Below are positions 36,163 to 46,448 of a stretch of 64,000 bases of DNA, one piece after another. The translations under genes and the position numbers were made by a program. How positions within the stretch are numbered: the first letter of the stretch is position 1; each line of letters starts with the position of its first letter. Below the pieces are notes generated by a model. The model was given only the letters and a program-made list of their open reading frames with translations. It was not told where the DNA came from and did no database searches. This stretch comes from Cellulomonas sp. JH27-2 (GTDB lineage: Bacteria > Actinomycetota > Actinomycetes > Actinomycetales > Cellulomonadaceae): positions 248,001 to 312,000 of the forward strand of contig NZ_JACYFR010000004.1 in NCBI RefSeq assembly GCF_014837175.1, read 5' to 3'.

Positions 36163-36744
36163 GTGCGCATCTTCCTGGCCGGGGCCACCGGAGTCATCGG
36201 CAGTCGCCTGATCCCGCTGCTCATCGAGGGCGGCCACGAGGTCACCGGCATGACGCGCTCCGAGCACGCGGTTCCGCGGCTCCGCGGCGCTGGTGCCACG
36301 CCCGTCGTCTGCGACGTGTTCGACGCCGCCGGCCTGGCGCGAGCGGTGACGGAGTTCGGCCCCGACGTCGTGCTCCATCAGCTCACGGACCTGCCCGACG
36401 ACCGTGCTGCGCTGGCCGGTGCCGCGGAGGCGAACGCGCGGATCCGCACGGAAGGCACCCGGAACCTGGTCGGCGCGGCACGGGCGGCGGGTGCGCGGGG
36501 TCTCGTCGCGCAGAGCATCGCGTGGACGCCGACATCCCCGGTGGCCGCCGACGCCGCACGCGACCTGGAACGCCAGGTCCTGGAGTTCGGCGGGGTGGTG
36601 CTCCGCTACGGCCAGTTCTACGGCCCGGGAACCTACTTTCCCGACGAGCGCCCGCCAGCGCCGCGGGTCGAGATCGGACGTGCGGCGGCACGGACCGTGG
36701 AGCATCTCGCCGCCGCGAGCGCGATCATCGAGGTCGTCGACTGA
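36163..36744 (+). CDS. short NAD(P)-binding SDR-type protein
   Basis: A 193-residue Rossmann-fold protein with the nucleotide motif GATGVIGSR at residues 7-15. It resembles atypical/extended epimerases, which are normally near 300 residues, but lacks a clear YXXXK catalytic motif and most of the substrate-binding half. It may be a compact family member or a decayed gene with an intact frame. QFYGPGTYFPDE near 148 matches the conserved RYGxFYGPG segment of NAD-dependent epimerases. Substrate unknown. Confidence 0.75.
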   Translation: MRIFLAGATGVIGSRLIPLLIEGGHEVTGMTRSEHAVPRLRGAGATPVVCDVFDAAGLARAVTEFGPDVVLHQLTDLPDDRAALAGAAEANARIRTEGTRNLVGAARAAGARGLVAQSIAWTPTSPVAADAARDLERQVLEFGGVVLRYGQFYGPGTYFPDERPPAPRVEIGRAAARTVEHLAAASAIIEVVD

Positions 36745-36878
36745 CCCGTGCCTGCTGGACGCGGCGTCGGTCGTCGCCGTTCCTGCCACCGGTCGTTGTT
36801 CACCGCACCGACGGTACCGACCGCTCGCGGCAGAGCTGCCCCCGGGGCGGGGGACCTGTGGCCAGTGAGACTCCGGGG

Positions 36879-37379
36879 TCAGACGGCGGTGGGGCGGTGC
36901 TCGCCGATGCGGTCCCAGTCGCCCCACTCCAGCGGGTCGAGCCAGTGGTCGGAGACGTTCACGTCGGTGAACTCCTCAATCGTGGCTGCCGGGGCCGCCT
37001 TGACCTTGGTGCGCAGGCGGGCGTAGCCGTCCGGCTTGAAGAGGAACGTCCGGATCGCCGTGTTGGCCTGCACGCCGTGGAAGTGGCCGTCGTCTGGGTA
37101 GAGCCACTCGGTGACGTCGAAGAGGAACAGGCGTCCGTCGACGGTCTGATACGACAGCGACGAAATCTCGGAGCCCTGCTCGTCGTACAGATGCACGTCG
37201 ACCGACTCAGCCTGTGCGTTCATCGTCAGCGCGTACCGCGGCACGAGCCCGACGCCCTCGACCGCTGCCACGCCCAGCTGGGGGCCCTTCTCGAAGACCC
37301 GTCGAGCCTGCTCCTCGCTCATCGGCTCGACCGGCTTGCGCTCGTCCTCGAACCAGCCACTGCCATACAGATAGGTCAT
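36879..37379 (-). CDS. candidate immunity protein for the adjacent toxin
   Basis: A 166-residue acidic protein, unlike any family I recognise, lying 22 bases downstream of a polymorphic toxin gene on the same strand, the position where immunity genes normally sit. It has aromatic-rich segments (YLYGSGWFEDE, LFLFDVTEWLY) and no signal peptide, consistent with a cytoplasmic inhibitor. The ATG at 37379 starts homologous-looking sequence; the frame is open to 37478. Function is inferred from position only. Confidence 0.6.
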   Translation of the reverse strand: MTYLYGSGWFEDERKPVEPMSEEQARRVFEKGPQLGVAAVEGVGLVPRYALTMNAQAESVDVHLYDEQGSEISSLSYQTVDGRLFLFDVTEWLYPDDGHFHGVQANTAIRTFLFKPDGYARLRTKVKAAPAATIEEFTDVNVSDHWLDPLEWGDWDRIGEHRPTAV

Positions 37380-37401
37380 GCGTGCCGCCCCTGGGTGATT
37401 C

Positions 37402-39387
37402 CTAGGTGTAGTAGTGCCCGTTGATGTCGCGGATGGAGATCTGCTTGCTCCTGGCGTAGGCCACGATCGCGGGGTCAACCGTACCGCCCACCTGCGGGGG
37501 GACCTCGAGGATCATGTCTCCCCTCAGCCGCTGTCCAGAGATCCCCAGTGCGTCGTTCTTCCGGGTCTTCGCGATCGTGGTCCCTGCGGGATACTTTGCC
37601 TTGAACTCATTGATGTAGCGCTTTGCCGTCGAGAGGTCCACCTCGCTGAACTGGGTGAGCTTGCGAGAGACGATGGACTCGCCCGGAGTGTAGGCGTCGA
37701 GCCGGAACCGTGACTTGTTGCCGGTGGTGAGTGCGATCTCGGAGTAGTCGTAGGCGTGGTTGGCGTAGGCGTTGAACCGGTTGCCGGCGATGATCTTGCG
37801 CATGAAGGACAGCGGGCCGTTCCAGCGGGCGAGCTCGGCGTCGCTGAGGAACTTGGTGGCTTCGAAGGTGGCGGGGTCGGTCAGGTCGATGGTCGTGTCG
37901 AGCAGTCGTCCGTCGCGCCCGAAGGTGCGGGCGGCGCCGGAGGCTCGGTCGACGGTGGTGATGAGCTCGCCGGCTTCGACGAGCTTCTCGATCTCGACGA
38001 GGTCCTCGGCCTTGAGGGCGGTCTTGACCCATTTGCCGCCGGTGGCGACGTAGCCGATGATCGGGATCGCGGACCCCATCGACAGCGACCCGTTCAGGAC
38101 GTCGCCTTCGGCGTAGTACCAGACCCCGTTCATGAGGTCGGCGGGTTCGCCGATGAAAGGGACGAGGCCGGCGACGTCGAGCAGGCCGTGCAGGAGCTGT
38201 TTCCACCACGGGCCGGCCTTCTCCTTGGCCACCTCCCCTTCCTCGCTCAACGCCTCCGCGACGGTGCTCAGGTCGCCGGCGAGCCGTGGCTGGAAGGCGT
38301 CCTGGCCCTCCTTCGGTGGGCTGAGGATGGCGTTCTGGACGGCGAGGCCGAACGCGCCGGCGGTGAGCTCGTCGAGGCCGGGGCGGTCGTGCAGGAACTG
38401 CCACATCGCCGCGTTGACCACGACCTTCGACCTGCCGGTGTCGACCGTCGTCGTGCCTGAGGTGCCGAAGATCCGCCGCACCGCGTCGGGGTTGTTCGCC
38501 ATCGCCGTCAGGACCCCGTAGAGCGGGTCCTGCATGAGGTCGCACTGTGGTGAGCGGTCCGGCCGCGGGTCGGTGACGAGCCACGGTCCACCGACCGCCC
38601 ACTGGTTCGCGCCCTGGTCGCCCTCGGAGTCGCGGATGGACTGGTAGACGTCGACGAGGAAGTCGTCGGACCATACGCCGCGCTCGATCACCAGGGAGAC
38701 GAGGTTGAGCTGGCCACCGTGGCTGTACTTCACGGCGTCGCTGCCGGCGAAGTCGCTCCACACCTTCGACATGCCCGGGACGGCGACGTCGCCGGAGCCC
38801 TGGGAGGCCAGCCCCAGCGTCATGCCCAGCCCGCGCAGCAGGGCGTCGTAGTCGCGGTCGAACGCCTGGACGCCGTCGATGCCAGAGCGCATGCGGCCCC
38901 GGTTGACCAGGTCGAGGTAGGCAGCCAGCGCGCCGGGTGTCACGCGGGAGGCGAGGGCCTTCGCGAAGTACGGGTCGGTCTGGTTCTCGGTCAGGATCTG
39001 CAGCAGGTCCGGGTCGATGTCCCGGGGATCGAAGTCGTCCTCGTCGACCTTCAGCTTGTCCAGGACCGTGTCGACCAGGGCGTCGATCTGCGCGTCCGTC
39101 TTCGTCGAGAGCACGTCGTCGTCGAACGTGACCACGGTGAGACCCGGCGTCGCCTGCTCGATCATCCGGGCGAGCGCGAGCCGGCGGTTCAGGTCTCGTA
39201 GCGCCTCGCCGATCGCCTGGTCCACGCTGGCGGCGTAGCCGACCTGCGACAGTGACGACGTCGACAGCTCGACGTAGTCGAGCCGGCCGCGCAGGAGCCC
39301 TGCCGACTCCGTGATGTCCGACCGTGCGGCACCCAACGACGCGACGAGGTCGGCCATCGCGTCGAGGTCGATGCTCACCTCGGCCAT
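37402..39387 (-). CDS. polymorphic toxin with hydrophobic pretoxin region
   Basis: A 661-residue protein with modular toxin layout. An all-helical N-terminus (residues 1-85) resembles WXG100/LXG secretion domains. A middle segment follows, then the pretoxin stretch LVPFIGEPADLMNGVWYY near 420-440 and a GSAIPIIG turn. The last ~125 residues are a separate, more polar module (IVSRKLTQFSEVDLSTAKRY ... MILEVPPQ ... IRDINGHYY) likely to be the toxic domain. The GESIVSRK pattern could fit a restriction-endonuclease-like fold, but this is a guess. It overlaps the WXG100-like gene and precedes the immunity candidate. Export by a type VII system is expected. Confidence 0.75.
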   Translation of the reverse strand: MAEVSIDLDAMADLVASLGAARSDITESAGLLRGRLDYVELSTSSLSQVGYAASVDQAIGEALRDLNRRLALARMIEQATPGLTVVTFDDDVLSTKTDAQIDALVDTVLDKLKVDEDDFDPRDIDPDLLQILTENQTDPYFAKALASRVTPGALAAYLDLVNRGRMRSGIDGVQAFDRDYDALLRGLGMTLGLASQGSGDVAVPGMSKVWSDFAGSDAVKYSHGGQLNLVSLVIERGVWSDDFLVDVYQSIRDSEGDQGANQWAVGGPWLVTDPRPDRSPQCDLMQDPLYGVLTAMANNPDAVRRIFGTSGTTTVDTGRSKVVVNAAMWQFLHDRPGLDELTAGAFGLAVQNAILSPPKEGQDAFQPRLAGDLSTVAEALSEEGEVAKEKAGPWWKQLLHGLLDVAGLVPFIGEPADLMNGVWYYAEGDVLNGSLSMGSAIPIIGYVATGGKWVKTALKAEDLVEIEKLVEAGELITTVDRASGAARTFGRDGRLLDTTIDLTDPATFEATKFLSDAELARWNGPLSFMRKIIAGNRFNAYANHAYDYSEIALTTGNKSRFRLDAYTPGESIVSRKLTQFSEVDLSTAKRYINEFKAKYPAGTTIAKTRKNDALGISGQRLRGDMILEVPPQVGGTVDPAIVAYARSKQISIRDINGHYYT

Positions 39388-39686
39388 GGCCGCCACCGTG
39401 CTTGCCACGAGTTCTCGTCGACCAGCTCCGGCTGCCGTCGCAAGGCGTCGTCGAGCTCCGCCATCGCCCCGTCCGAAGCGCTGCGGCAGGTGCTCCGCCA
39501 TGACGTCAGGCGATCTTCGAAGTCGGCCGCTTTGCCTCCTGTCCACGCCCCGTTCGACATCGCCCGGACGGCCTTGTCCAAGGCACCCGACAAGGTCTCG
39601 GCCGATTCACGCGACGAGCTCCGCGCCGAGCTGATCGCCGCCCGGTACCGGTTCGGCACCTGCGCAGCTGCATCATCAGCGGTCAT
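39375..39686 (-). CDS. WXG100-like small protein, toxin partner
   Basis: A 103-residue helical protein with a central W-T-G turn (Trp48-Gly50 in GAWTGGKA) between two predicted helices, as in WXG100 secretion partners. It lies directly upstream of the toxin and overlaps it by 13 bases, so the two are made together and probably form the export complex. The ATG at 39686 starts MTADDAAAQ; upstream in-frame sequence is Arg-rich and unlikely to be translated. Confidence 0.65.
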   Translation of the reverse strand: MTADDAAAQVPNRYRAAISSARSSSRESAETLSGALDKAVRAMSNGAWTGGKAADFEDRLTSWRSTCRSASDGAMAELDDALRRQPELVDENSWQARWRPWPR

Positions 39687-39810
39687 CGTCGCGTCGCCCC
39701 TCTCGTCGCCCCCGCGGCGTCGTCGGCCCAGCCAAGCGCATGCGCGCCGCTGTGACAACGGACGAGGGCGGGCGAGAGCGCGGTGGCACGTCGTCCGCTG
39801 GGTGCTGAGG

Positions 39811-39883
<73 letters not shown>

Positions 39884-39938
39884 ACGGTCGCTGCCGCGGG
39901 ACCAGAGTAGTGGCGCGCCGACGAAGGGAGCGCCGGGG

Positions 39939-40367
39939 TCAGCCGTTCGTGACGACCCTGCTCGTCGAGCGGACGACGGTGCCGTTGTCGCGCTCCTGCA
40001 GGAGGAAGCTCACGTCCTTCACGTGCACGTTGAAGTTGACGTCGTGGTCGAACGGCGTTCCTCCGCCGCAGCCGTTCGCGTCCTGTGGCGTCCACGTCCG
40101 GAAGCCTCCGCCGGACAGGTGGACGGTGATGATGGCGTACGCGCCGTGACTGTCGGCCGGGCAGCGGTCGGTGACCTTCCCGGTCAGGTCGATGCCCCGG
40201 CCGCCGTCTGTGAACGAGAGGGTGGCACTCAGGTACGCGAAGCCGTCCGAGTCGGAGGTCTTGGTGCTCAGGCCGATCGAGATCGGTGCAGCCTGGGCGG
40301 GGGCGGCTGCCGCGAGCGTGAGGGCCGCCGTGGCGGCGGCGAGGGTCAGAGCATTCCTGCGGGCCAT
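39939..40367 (-). CDS. secreted protein, unknown function
   Basis: A 142-residue protein with a clear signal peptide (MARRNALTLAAATAALTLAAAAPAQA) and a mature domain rich in beta-strand patterns (AYLSATLSFTDGGRGIDLTGKV, GAYAIITVHLSGGGF). Two cysteines (DRCPADS, NGCGGGT) may form a disulfide. No family recognised. The ATG at 40367 was chosen at the start of the signal peptide. It stands alone between tRNA-Arg and the GTPase operon. Confidence 0.7.
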   Translation of the reverse strand: MARRNALTLAAATAALTLAAAAPAQAAPISIGLSTKTSDSDGFAYLSATLSFTDGGRGIDLTGKVTDRCPADSHGAYAIITVHLSGGGFRTWTPQDANGCGGGTPFDHDVNFNVHVKDVSFLLQERDNGTVVRSTSRVVTNG

Positions 40368-40501
40368 GAGCGTCTCCTTCGAGGCTTGCCTACCGGTTCG
40401 GACCTCTTGGCACTTTAGGTTCACTCGCCCCAGGGCGCGCGCGGAGCTCGTCCGGCAGGTCCGGAAGGCCCGACTCGCCGGGGTCTGACCGCGTGGCGCG
40501 T

Positions 40502-40530
40502 TTGGCCTGGTCAGGTCCGGGCCTGAGAAT
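40502..40530 (+). promoter_or_regulatory. promoter of the first GTPase pair, leaderless
   Basis: TTGGCC at 40502-40507 and GAGAAT at 40525-40530 are 17 bases apart. The GTG at 40537 follows 6 bases later, matching the leaderless spacing seen elsewhere. Confidence 0.45.
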
Positions 40531-40536
40531 GAGCAC

Positions 40537-42273
40537 GTGAGCGTTCAGCCGGGGACCGCGTCGGCGTCGCCGACCACGAGGTCGGCGCACGCTCGACACC
40601 AGGCCGACGACCCGCGGTCCGTGCTGGCCCGGCCGCTGGCGGCGACGTCGCTGCTGGACGCCGTACGGGACCTGCGCCGGGACGTCGCCGCGACGGGGTT
40701 CCCGCTCGAGATCGAGGGGACGAGCGACGCACGCGCGTCGCGTGCCCGGCTGCTCGACCAGCTCGACGAGCACCTGCTGCCGCGGCTGACGGAGCTGTCC
40801 GCGCCGGCCGTCGTCGTGGTCGCGGGCTCCACCGGGGCGGGCAAGTCGACTCTCGTGAACTCCCTGGTCCAGGCGGAGGTCAGTCAGGCAGGCGTCCTGC
40901 GGCCGACGACCCGGCGTCCGGTCCTGGTGCACCACCCTCTCGACGCCGAGCTGCTGAGCCACCACCCCGTGCTGGAGTCGGTCGAGGTGGTCGCCGACGA
41001 GCACGTGCCGCGCGGCATCGCGCTGCTGGACGCGCCCGACCTGGACTCGGTCCTGGATTCCAACCGTGAGTCGGCGCACCGGCTGCTCGAGGCCGCCGAC
41101 CTGTGGCTGTTCGTCACGACGGCCGCCCGGTACGGCGACGCGCTGCCGTGGAAGGTGCTCGAGAGTGCCGTCGAGCGCGGGGCGTCGATCGCGATGGTGC
41201 TCAACCGCGTCCCGTCGGACTCGTTGCCGACCGTTCGCGGCGACCTGCTCGCGCGGCTGCGCAAGCACGGACTCGACGGGTCGCCGCTGTTCGTCGTGCC
41301 CGACGTCGGCCCCCACGAGGGGCTGCTGGGCGCGAACGTCGTTGCACCCGTGAACCGGTGGCTCACCATGCTCGCCGGGCCCGACCGGGCGCGCACCGTC
41401 ATCGGGCGCACGCTGCGTGGTTCGCTGTCCGCGCTGCGCGAGTGGGTCGACGAGCTCGCGACCGTGGTGCAGGAGCAGGCCGACGCGGCGGCGGCGATCG
41501 CGGGCACCATCGACGAGCGGCTCGCGGCACCGGCGAAGGCCGCGGCCGAGTCGATCCGCGACGGCGCGGTCGCCGACGGTCCCGTGCGGGCGCGGTGGGC
41601 CGAGCTCAGCGCGGACGGCGGGCCGGTCCACGACCTCGTGTCGTCGTCGGGCAAGGTGCGCGGCTCCGCCCGCACCGCACCCGCCCGCGTGACCTCGCTC
41701 GAACCCCTGCTCGTCGACCTCAACCAGTCCGCCGCCGCGACCCTCGCGGAGATCGGTGCGCGTACCGAGGCCGCGCTGCGGTCGTCGCTCACGGCCGACG
41801 ACGCGCCGGGCGGCTCGACCTCGATCGCATCGGCCTGGGCGGGCGGCGCGACCGCGGCGCGCCGGACCCGCGCCGCCGAGCTCGCCGCGCGCGGCTGGAC
41901 CGCGCAGGGGCCGCGCGTCGTGCGCGCGATGCTCGCAGCACGCCCCGAGGACGACGTCGTCGGGCGCGAGCTGAAGAAGCTCGACAAGCGCCGCCAGCAG
42001 GCGGTGCGCTCGCTCGGCGACGAGGGCCTCGCCGCCGTTGCGCTCGCGGGTGCGGCCGGCGTCAAGGACGCCCGACGGCTGCTGGTCACGCTGCTCGGCG
42101 CGGCGGGCGAGCGCATCGTCGACGACCTCGTCCGAGACCTCGCCGAGCGCGCCTCCGACCAGGCGCGCCTCGAGCGTTCCGCGGTCGACGAGCTGCTGGC
42201 CGACCCCGACCTCGCCGACGACGCCGCATCGAGGCTGCGCCTGCGGCTCGCCGTCCTGAAGGGGCTGACATGA
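40537..42273 (+). CDS. dynamin-like P-loop GTPase, pair 1 subunit A
   Basis: A 578-residue GTPase. The P-loop is GSTGAGKS at residues 97-104, the switch region is LRPTTRRP and the G3 motif is LLDAPDLDS; WLFVTTAARYGDALPW is strongly conserved with the second pair. The G4 motif is weak (LNRV). The second half is helical, with no obvious membrane helix. It overlaps subunit B by 4 bases. Proteins of this type are annotated as dynamin-family or ABC-transporter proteins; membrane remodelling is inferred from partner B's transmembrane segments. Confidence 0.8.
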   Translation: MSVQPGTASASPTTRSAHARHQADDPRSVLARPLAATSLLDAVRDLRRDVAATGFPLEIEGTSDARASRARLLDQLDEHLLPRLTELSAPAVVVVAGSTGAGKSTLVNSLVQAEVSQAGVLRPTTRRPVLVHHPLDAELLSHHPVLESVEVVADEHVPRGIALLDAPDLDSVLDSNRESAHRLLEAADLWLFVTTAARYGDALPWKVLESAVERGASIAMVLNRVPSDSLPTVRGDLLARLRKHGLDGSPLFVVPDVGPHEGLLGANVVAPVNRWLTMLAGPDRARTVIGRTLRGSLSALREWVDELATVVQEQADAAAAIAGTIDERLAAPAKAAAESIRDGAVADGPVRARWAELSADGGPVHDLVSSSGKVRGSARTAPARVTSLEPLLVDLNQSAAATLAEIGARTEAALRSSLTADDAPGGSTSIASAWAGGATAARRTRAAELAARGWTAQGPRVVRAMLAARPEDDVVGRELKKLDKRRQQAVRSLGDEGLAAVALAGAAGVKDARRLLVTLLGAAGERIVDDLVRDLAERASDQARLERSAVDELLADPDLADDAASRLRLRLAVLKGLT

Positions 42274-43721
42274 GCGACGAGCAGGACCTCACCGCCCGGG
42301 TCGACGCGCTGGAGCGGGCGGTCGAACGCGCGGGGGACCGGTTCGACCCGGCCGTCGTCGCGACCGTCACCACCGGGCTGACCGGGGTGCACGAGCGACT
42401 CGCGCTGGGTGTCGACCACACCGTCGTCGCGCTCGTCGGTGGCACCGGGTCCGGCAAGTCGAGCCTGTTCAACTCCGTCTCCAAGCTCCAGTTCGCGGAC
42501 GTGGGCGTCAAGCGCCCGACGACGTCGCAGGTCACGGCGTGCGTCTGGGGCGGCGACGCCGGCGCGCTGCTCGACTGGCTCGGAGTCGACGGCGGGCGCC
42601 GGATCGAGCGCGAGAGCGCGCTCGACGGCGACACGGAGGTCGCGCTGCGCGGGCTCGTGCTCCTGGACCTGCCCGACCACGACTCGATCGAGCCCGAGCA
42701 CCGCGCCGTCGTCGACCGGCTCCTGCCGCAGGCCGACCTGCTCGTGTTCGTCGTCGACCCGCAGAAGTACGCCGACGACGCCCTGCACACCGGCTATCTG
42801 CAGCACCTCGTGGGGCACGAGGCCTCCATGCTCGTCGTGCTCAACCAGATCGACACCGTGCCCTTCGAGCAGCGCGACGGGCTGATCGAGGACGTGTCGC
42901 GGCTGCTGGCCGCCGACGGTCTCGTCGACGTGCCCGTGGTCGCGGTGTCTGCCGTGAACGGCACCGGGATCACCGAGCTGCGCGCAGGTCTCGCGACGGC
43001 GGTCGCCGGTCGGTCCCTGGCTGCGACGCGGGCCGCCGCCGGGATCGGCGACGCGGTGCGCGCGCTCGATACGCAGGTCGGCGAGCGCGAGCCGTCGGTG
43101 CTGTCGGTGTCCGGGGTCGTCGACACCCTGGCGGACGCGGCCGGGCTGCCGTCCGTCGCGGCAGCCGTCGGCGCCGCGAGCCGCGGCAAGGAGACGACGA
43201 TCCCCGCGCTCGGCGCCGTGCAGGGCCACGCCGTGGGCCAGGCGCGCTCGGCGTGGCTCGCGCCGCTCGTCGGCGCGCTGCCCGCCCGGTGGGCACGGGA
43301 CCTCGACGCGCGCGTCGCCCCGTCCGAGCAGATCGGCGCAGCCGTGCAGGAGGCCTTGGCCGGGGTGCGGATCGCCGCGCGGCGCTCGACGGCCGCCGTG
43401 GCGTTGACCGTCGCCGCGGCGGTGCTGGCCGTGCTGGGCATCATGGTCGTGGCGTTGTGGGTCGGGACGCTGGCCGGCGACGGCGACAGCTACGCGTGGG
43501 CCCCGGCGGTCGGTGCGATGCTGCTCGTCGGCGCCGTCGCGTGCTGGCTCGGTGCCGCTGCCGCGCGACGAGCCGCAGGTCGTCGGCGCGGTGAGCAGAC
43601 GTTGCGCGCGGGCCGGTCCGCGATCGAGGACGTCGCGCAGCGGTTGCTGATGGATCCCGCGCAGGAGGTGCTCGGCGAGCACCGTGAGGTGCGCGAGCTG
43701 GTCGCGACCGCCCGCACCTGA
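42270..43721 (+). CDS. membrane-anchored GTPase, pair 1 subunit B
   Basis: A 483-residue protein: P-loop GGTGSGKS at residues 57-64, switch GVKRPTTSQ, G3 LLDLPDHDS and G4 LNQID, so a complete G domain of the Era/YeeP type. Two hydrophobic helices lie near residues 375-400 and 409-432, followed by a short cytoplasmic tail. It is translationally coupled to subunit A (ATGA). The conserved LVFVVDPQKYADDALH segment recurs in the second pair. The pair probably works at the inner membrane. Confidence 0.8.
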   Translation: MSDEQDLTARVDALERAVERAGDRFDPAVVATVTTGLTGVHERLALGVDHTVVALVGGTGSGKSSLFNSVSKLQFADVGVKRPTTSQVTACVWGGDAGALLDWLGVDGGRRIERESALDGDTEVALRGLVLLDLPDHDSIEPEHRAVVDRLLPQADLLVFVVDPQKYADDALHTGYLQHLVGHEASMLVVLNQIDTVPFEQRDGLIEDVSRLLAADGLVDVPVVAVSAVNGTGITELRAGLATAVAGRSLAATRAAAGIGDAVRALDTQVGEREPSVLSVSGVVDTLADAAGLPSVAAAVGAASRGKETTIPALGAVQGHAVGQARSAWLAPLVGALPARWARDLDARVAPSEQIGAAVQEALAGVRIAARRSTAAVALTVAAAVLAVLGIMVVALWVGTLAGDGDSYAWAPAVGAMLLVGAVACWLGAAAARRAAGRRRGEQTLRAGRSAIEDVAQRLLMDPAQEVLGEHREVRELVATART

Positions 43722-43863
43722 CGCCTCTTCGACGCGACCACAGCCACTCCGTCGCGCACCGCTGCCCACAGATCTGGGAAGGTGCCGCCCGCGGGCCGGC
43801 GTGGCGCGTGACGCTCCTCCTACGAGCCCCGCGCACGCCGGGGCGTCCTGGGAGGAGAGTGGG

Positions 43864-44508
43864 ATGAGCACGCAGAGTCTCGACGTCACGGTGGTGGGTT
43901 GGATCGGCAGCGAGGTCACGCTGTTCCCCGCTCGCGAGGGCAGGCAGGCGTACACGTCGTTCCGGATGGGCAGCACGCGGCGCTACTTCGACCGTGCCAC
44001 CAGCACCTGGCGGGACGGCCGTACCGAGTGGTTCCGCGTCAAGGTCTGGCGGACGCTCGCCGTCAACGTGGCCCAGTCCCTGCGCAAGGGAGAGCCGATC
44101 GTCGCGCACGGACGGCTGTCCACCGAGGAGTGGACCTCGTCCGACGGTTCGGTGCACAGCGGTCTGGTCCTCGAGGCGGTCAGCGTCGGGCACGACCTCG
44201 CGTTCGGGTCGACGATGTTCCGCCGCACGATCGCCACGCCGCGCGCCGACGGTGCCGTCGCCGACGTCACCGGGCTCGTCGAGGCGCCGGTCGACGAGCA
44301 CGCCGTCGTCGAGCGGTCCGACGAGCCCGCGGACGGGCCCGACGGCCCGTACCTGCCGGGTCACGCCGTCGGTGACGAGCGCGACGAGGCGCGCGAGTCC
44401 GACGACGAGCGCGCGGACGAGCTCGACGAGCTGGACGACGAGCTGGACGACGACGAGCTCGCGCAGCTCGGCCGCAGCCCCGCCGGGCTGGGCGCGTTGG
44501 TCAGGTGA
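43864..44508 (+). CDS. single-stranded DNA-binding protein, divergent paralog
   Basis: A 214-residue protein with an N-terminal OB fold (VTVVGWIGSEVTLFPAREGRQAYTSFRMG, then WFRVKVWRTLAVNVAQSLRKGEPIVAHGRL). The C-terminal half is an acidic Asp/Glu-rich low-complexity region. It ends GLGALVR rather than the DDDIPF-like tip that recruits repair proteins, so it is probably a secondary SSB, not the main one. GGAGGAGAG precedes the ATG at 43864. It is separate from the GTPase operon by about 140 bases and precedes ettA. Confidence 0.85.
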   Translation: MSTQSLDVTVVGWIGSEVTLFPAREGRQAYTSFRMGSTRRYFDRATSTWRDGRTEWFRVKVWRTLAVNVAQSLRKGEPIVAHGRLSTEEWTSSDGSVHSGLVLEAVSVGHDLAFGSTMFRRTIATPRADGAVADVTGLVEAPVDEHAVVERSDEPADGPDGPYLPGHAVGDERDEARESDDERADELDELDDELDDDELAQLGRSPAGLGALVR

Positions 44509-44632
44509 TCGCCTAGGCTGGGTGACCGGCATCCCGACCAGGGGCCGGCCAGCGCCCACACGTGGCGGCCGGCGCCTGCTCGGAGCGCATCCTGCAGCAC
44601 AACTCCCGAGCACCGAGGCGGACGAAGAGCCA

Positions 44633-46315
<1,683 letters not shown>

Positions 46316-46325
46316 CCTGCGGCAC

Positions 46326-46374
46326 CGACGAACGCCGGACCACCCGCACGATGCGGGTGGTCCGGCGTTCGTCG
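46326..46374 (+). terminator. strong hairpin terminator after ettA
   Basis: A perfect 22-bp stem (46326-46347 with 46353-46374) with a 5-base loop follows ettA by 10 bases. It isolates ettA from the second GTPase pair. Confidence 0.88.
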
Positions 46375-46448
46375 TCCTGACGCGTCCGGGTCGCGAACGC
46401 TGCGCGCCTGACCAGGCCAGGAGCGCACCGACCAGCGACACTAGGGCC

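Noticed and set aside
44522..44632. GTG start adding 37 residues to EttA
   Set aside because: The added residues are Arg/Pro-rich and absent from the family; the GTG is only 2 bases from the -10 hexamer.
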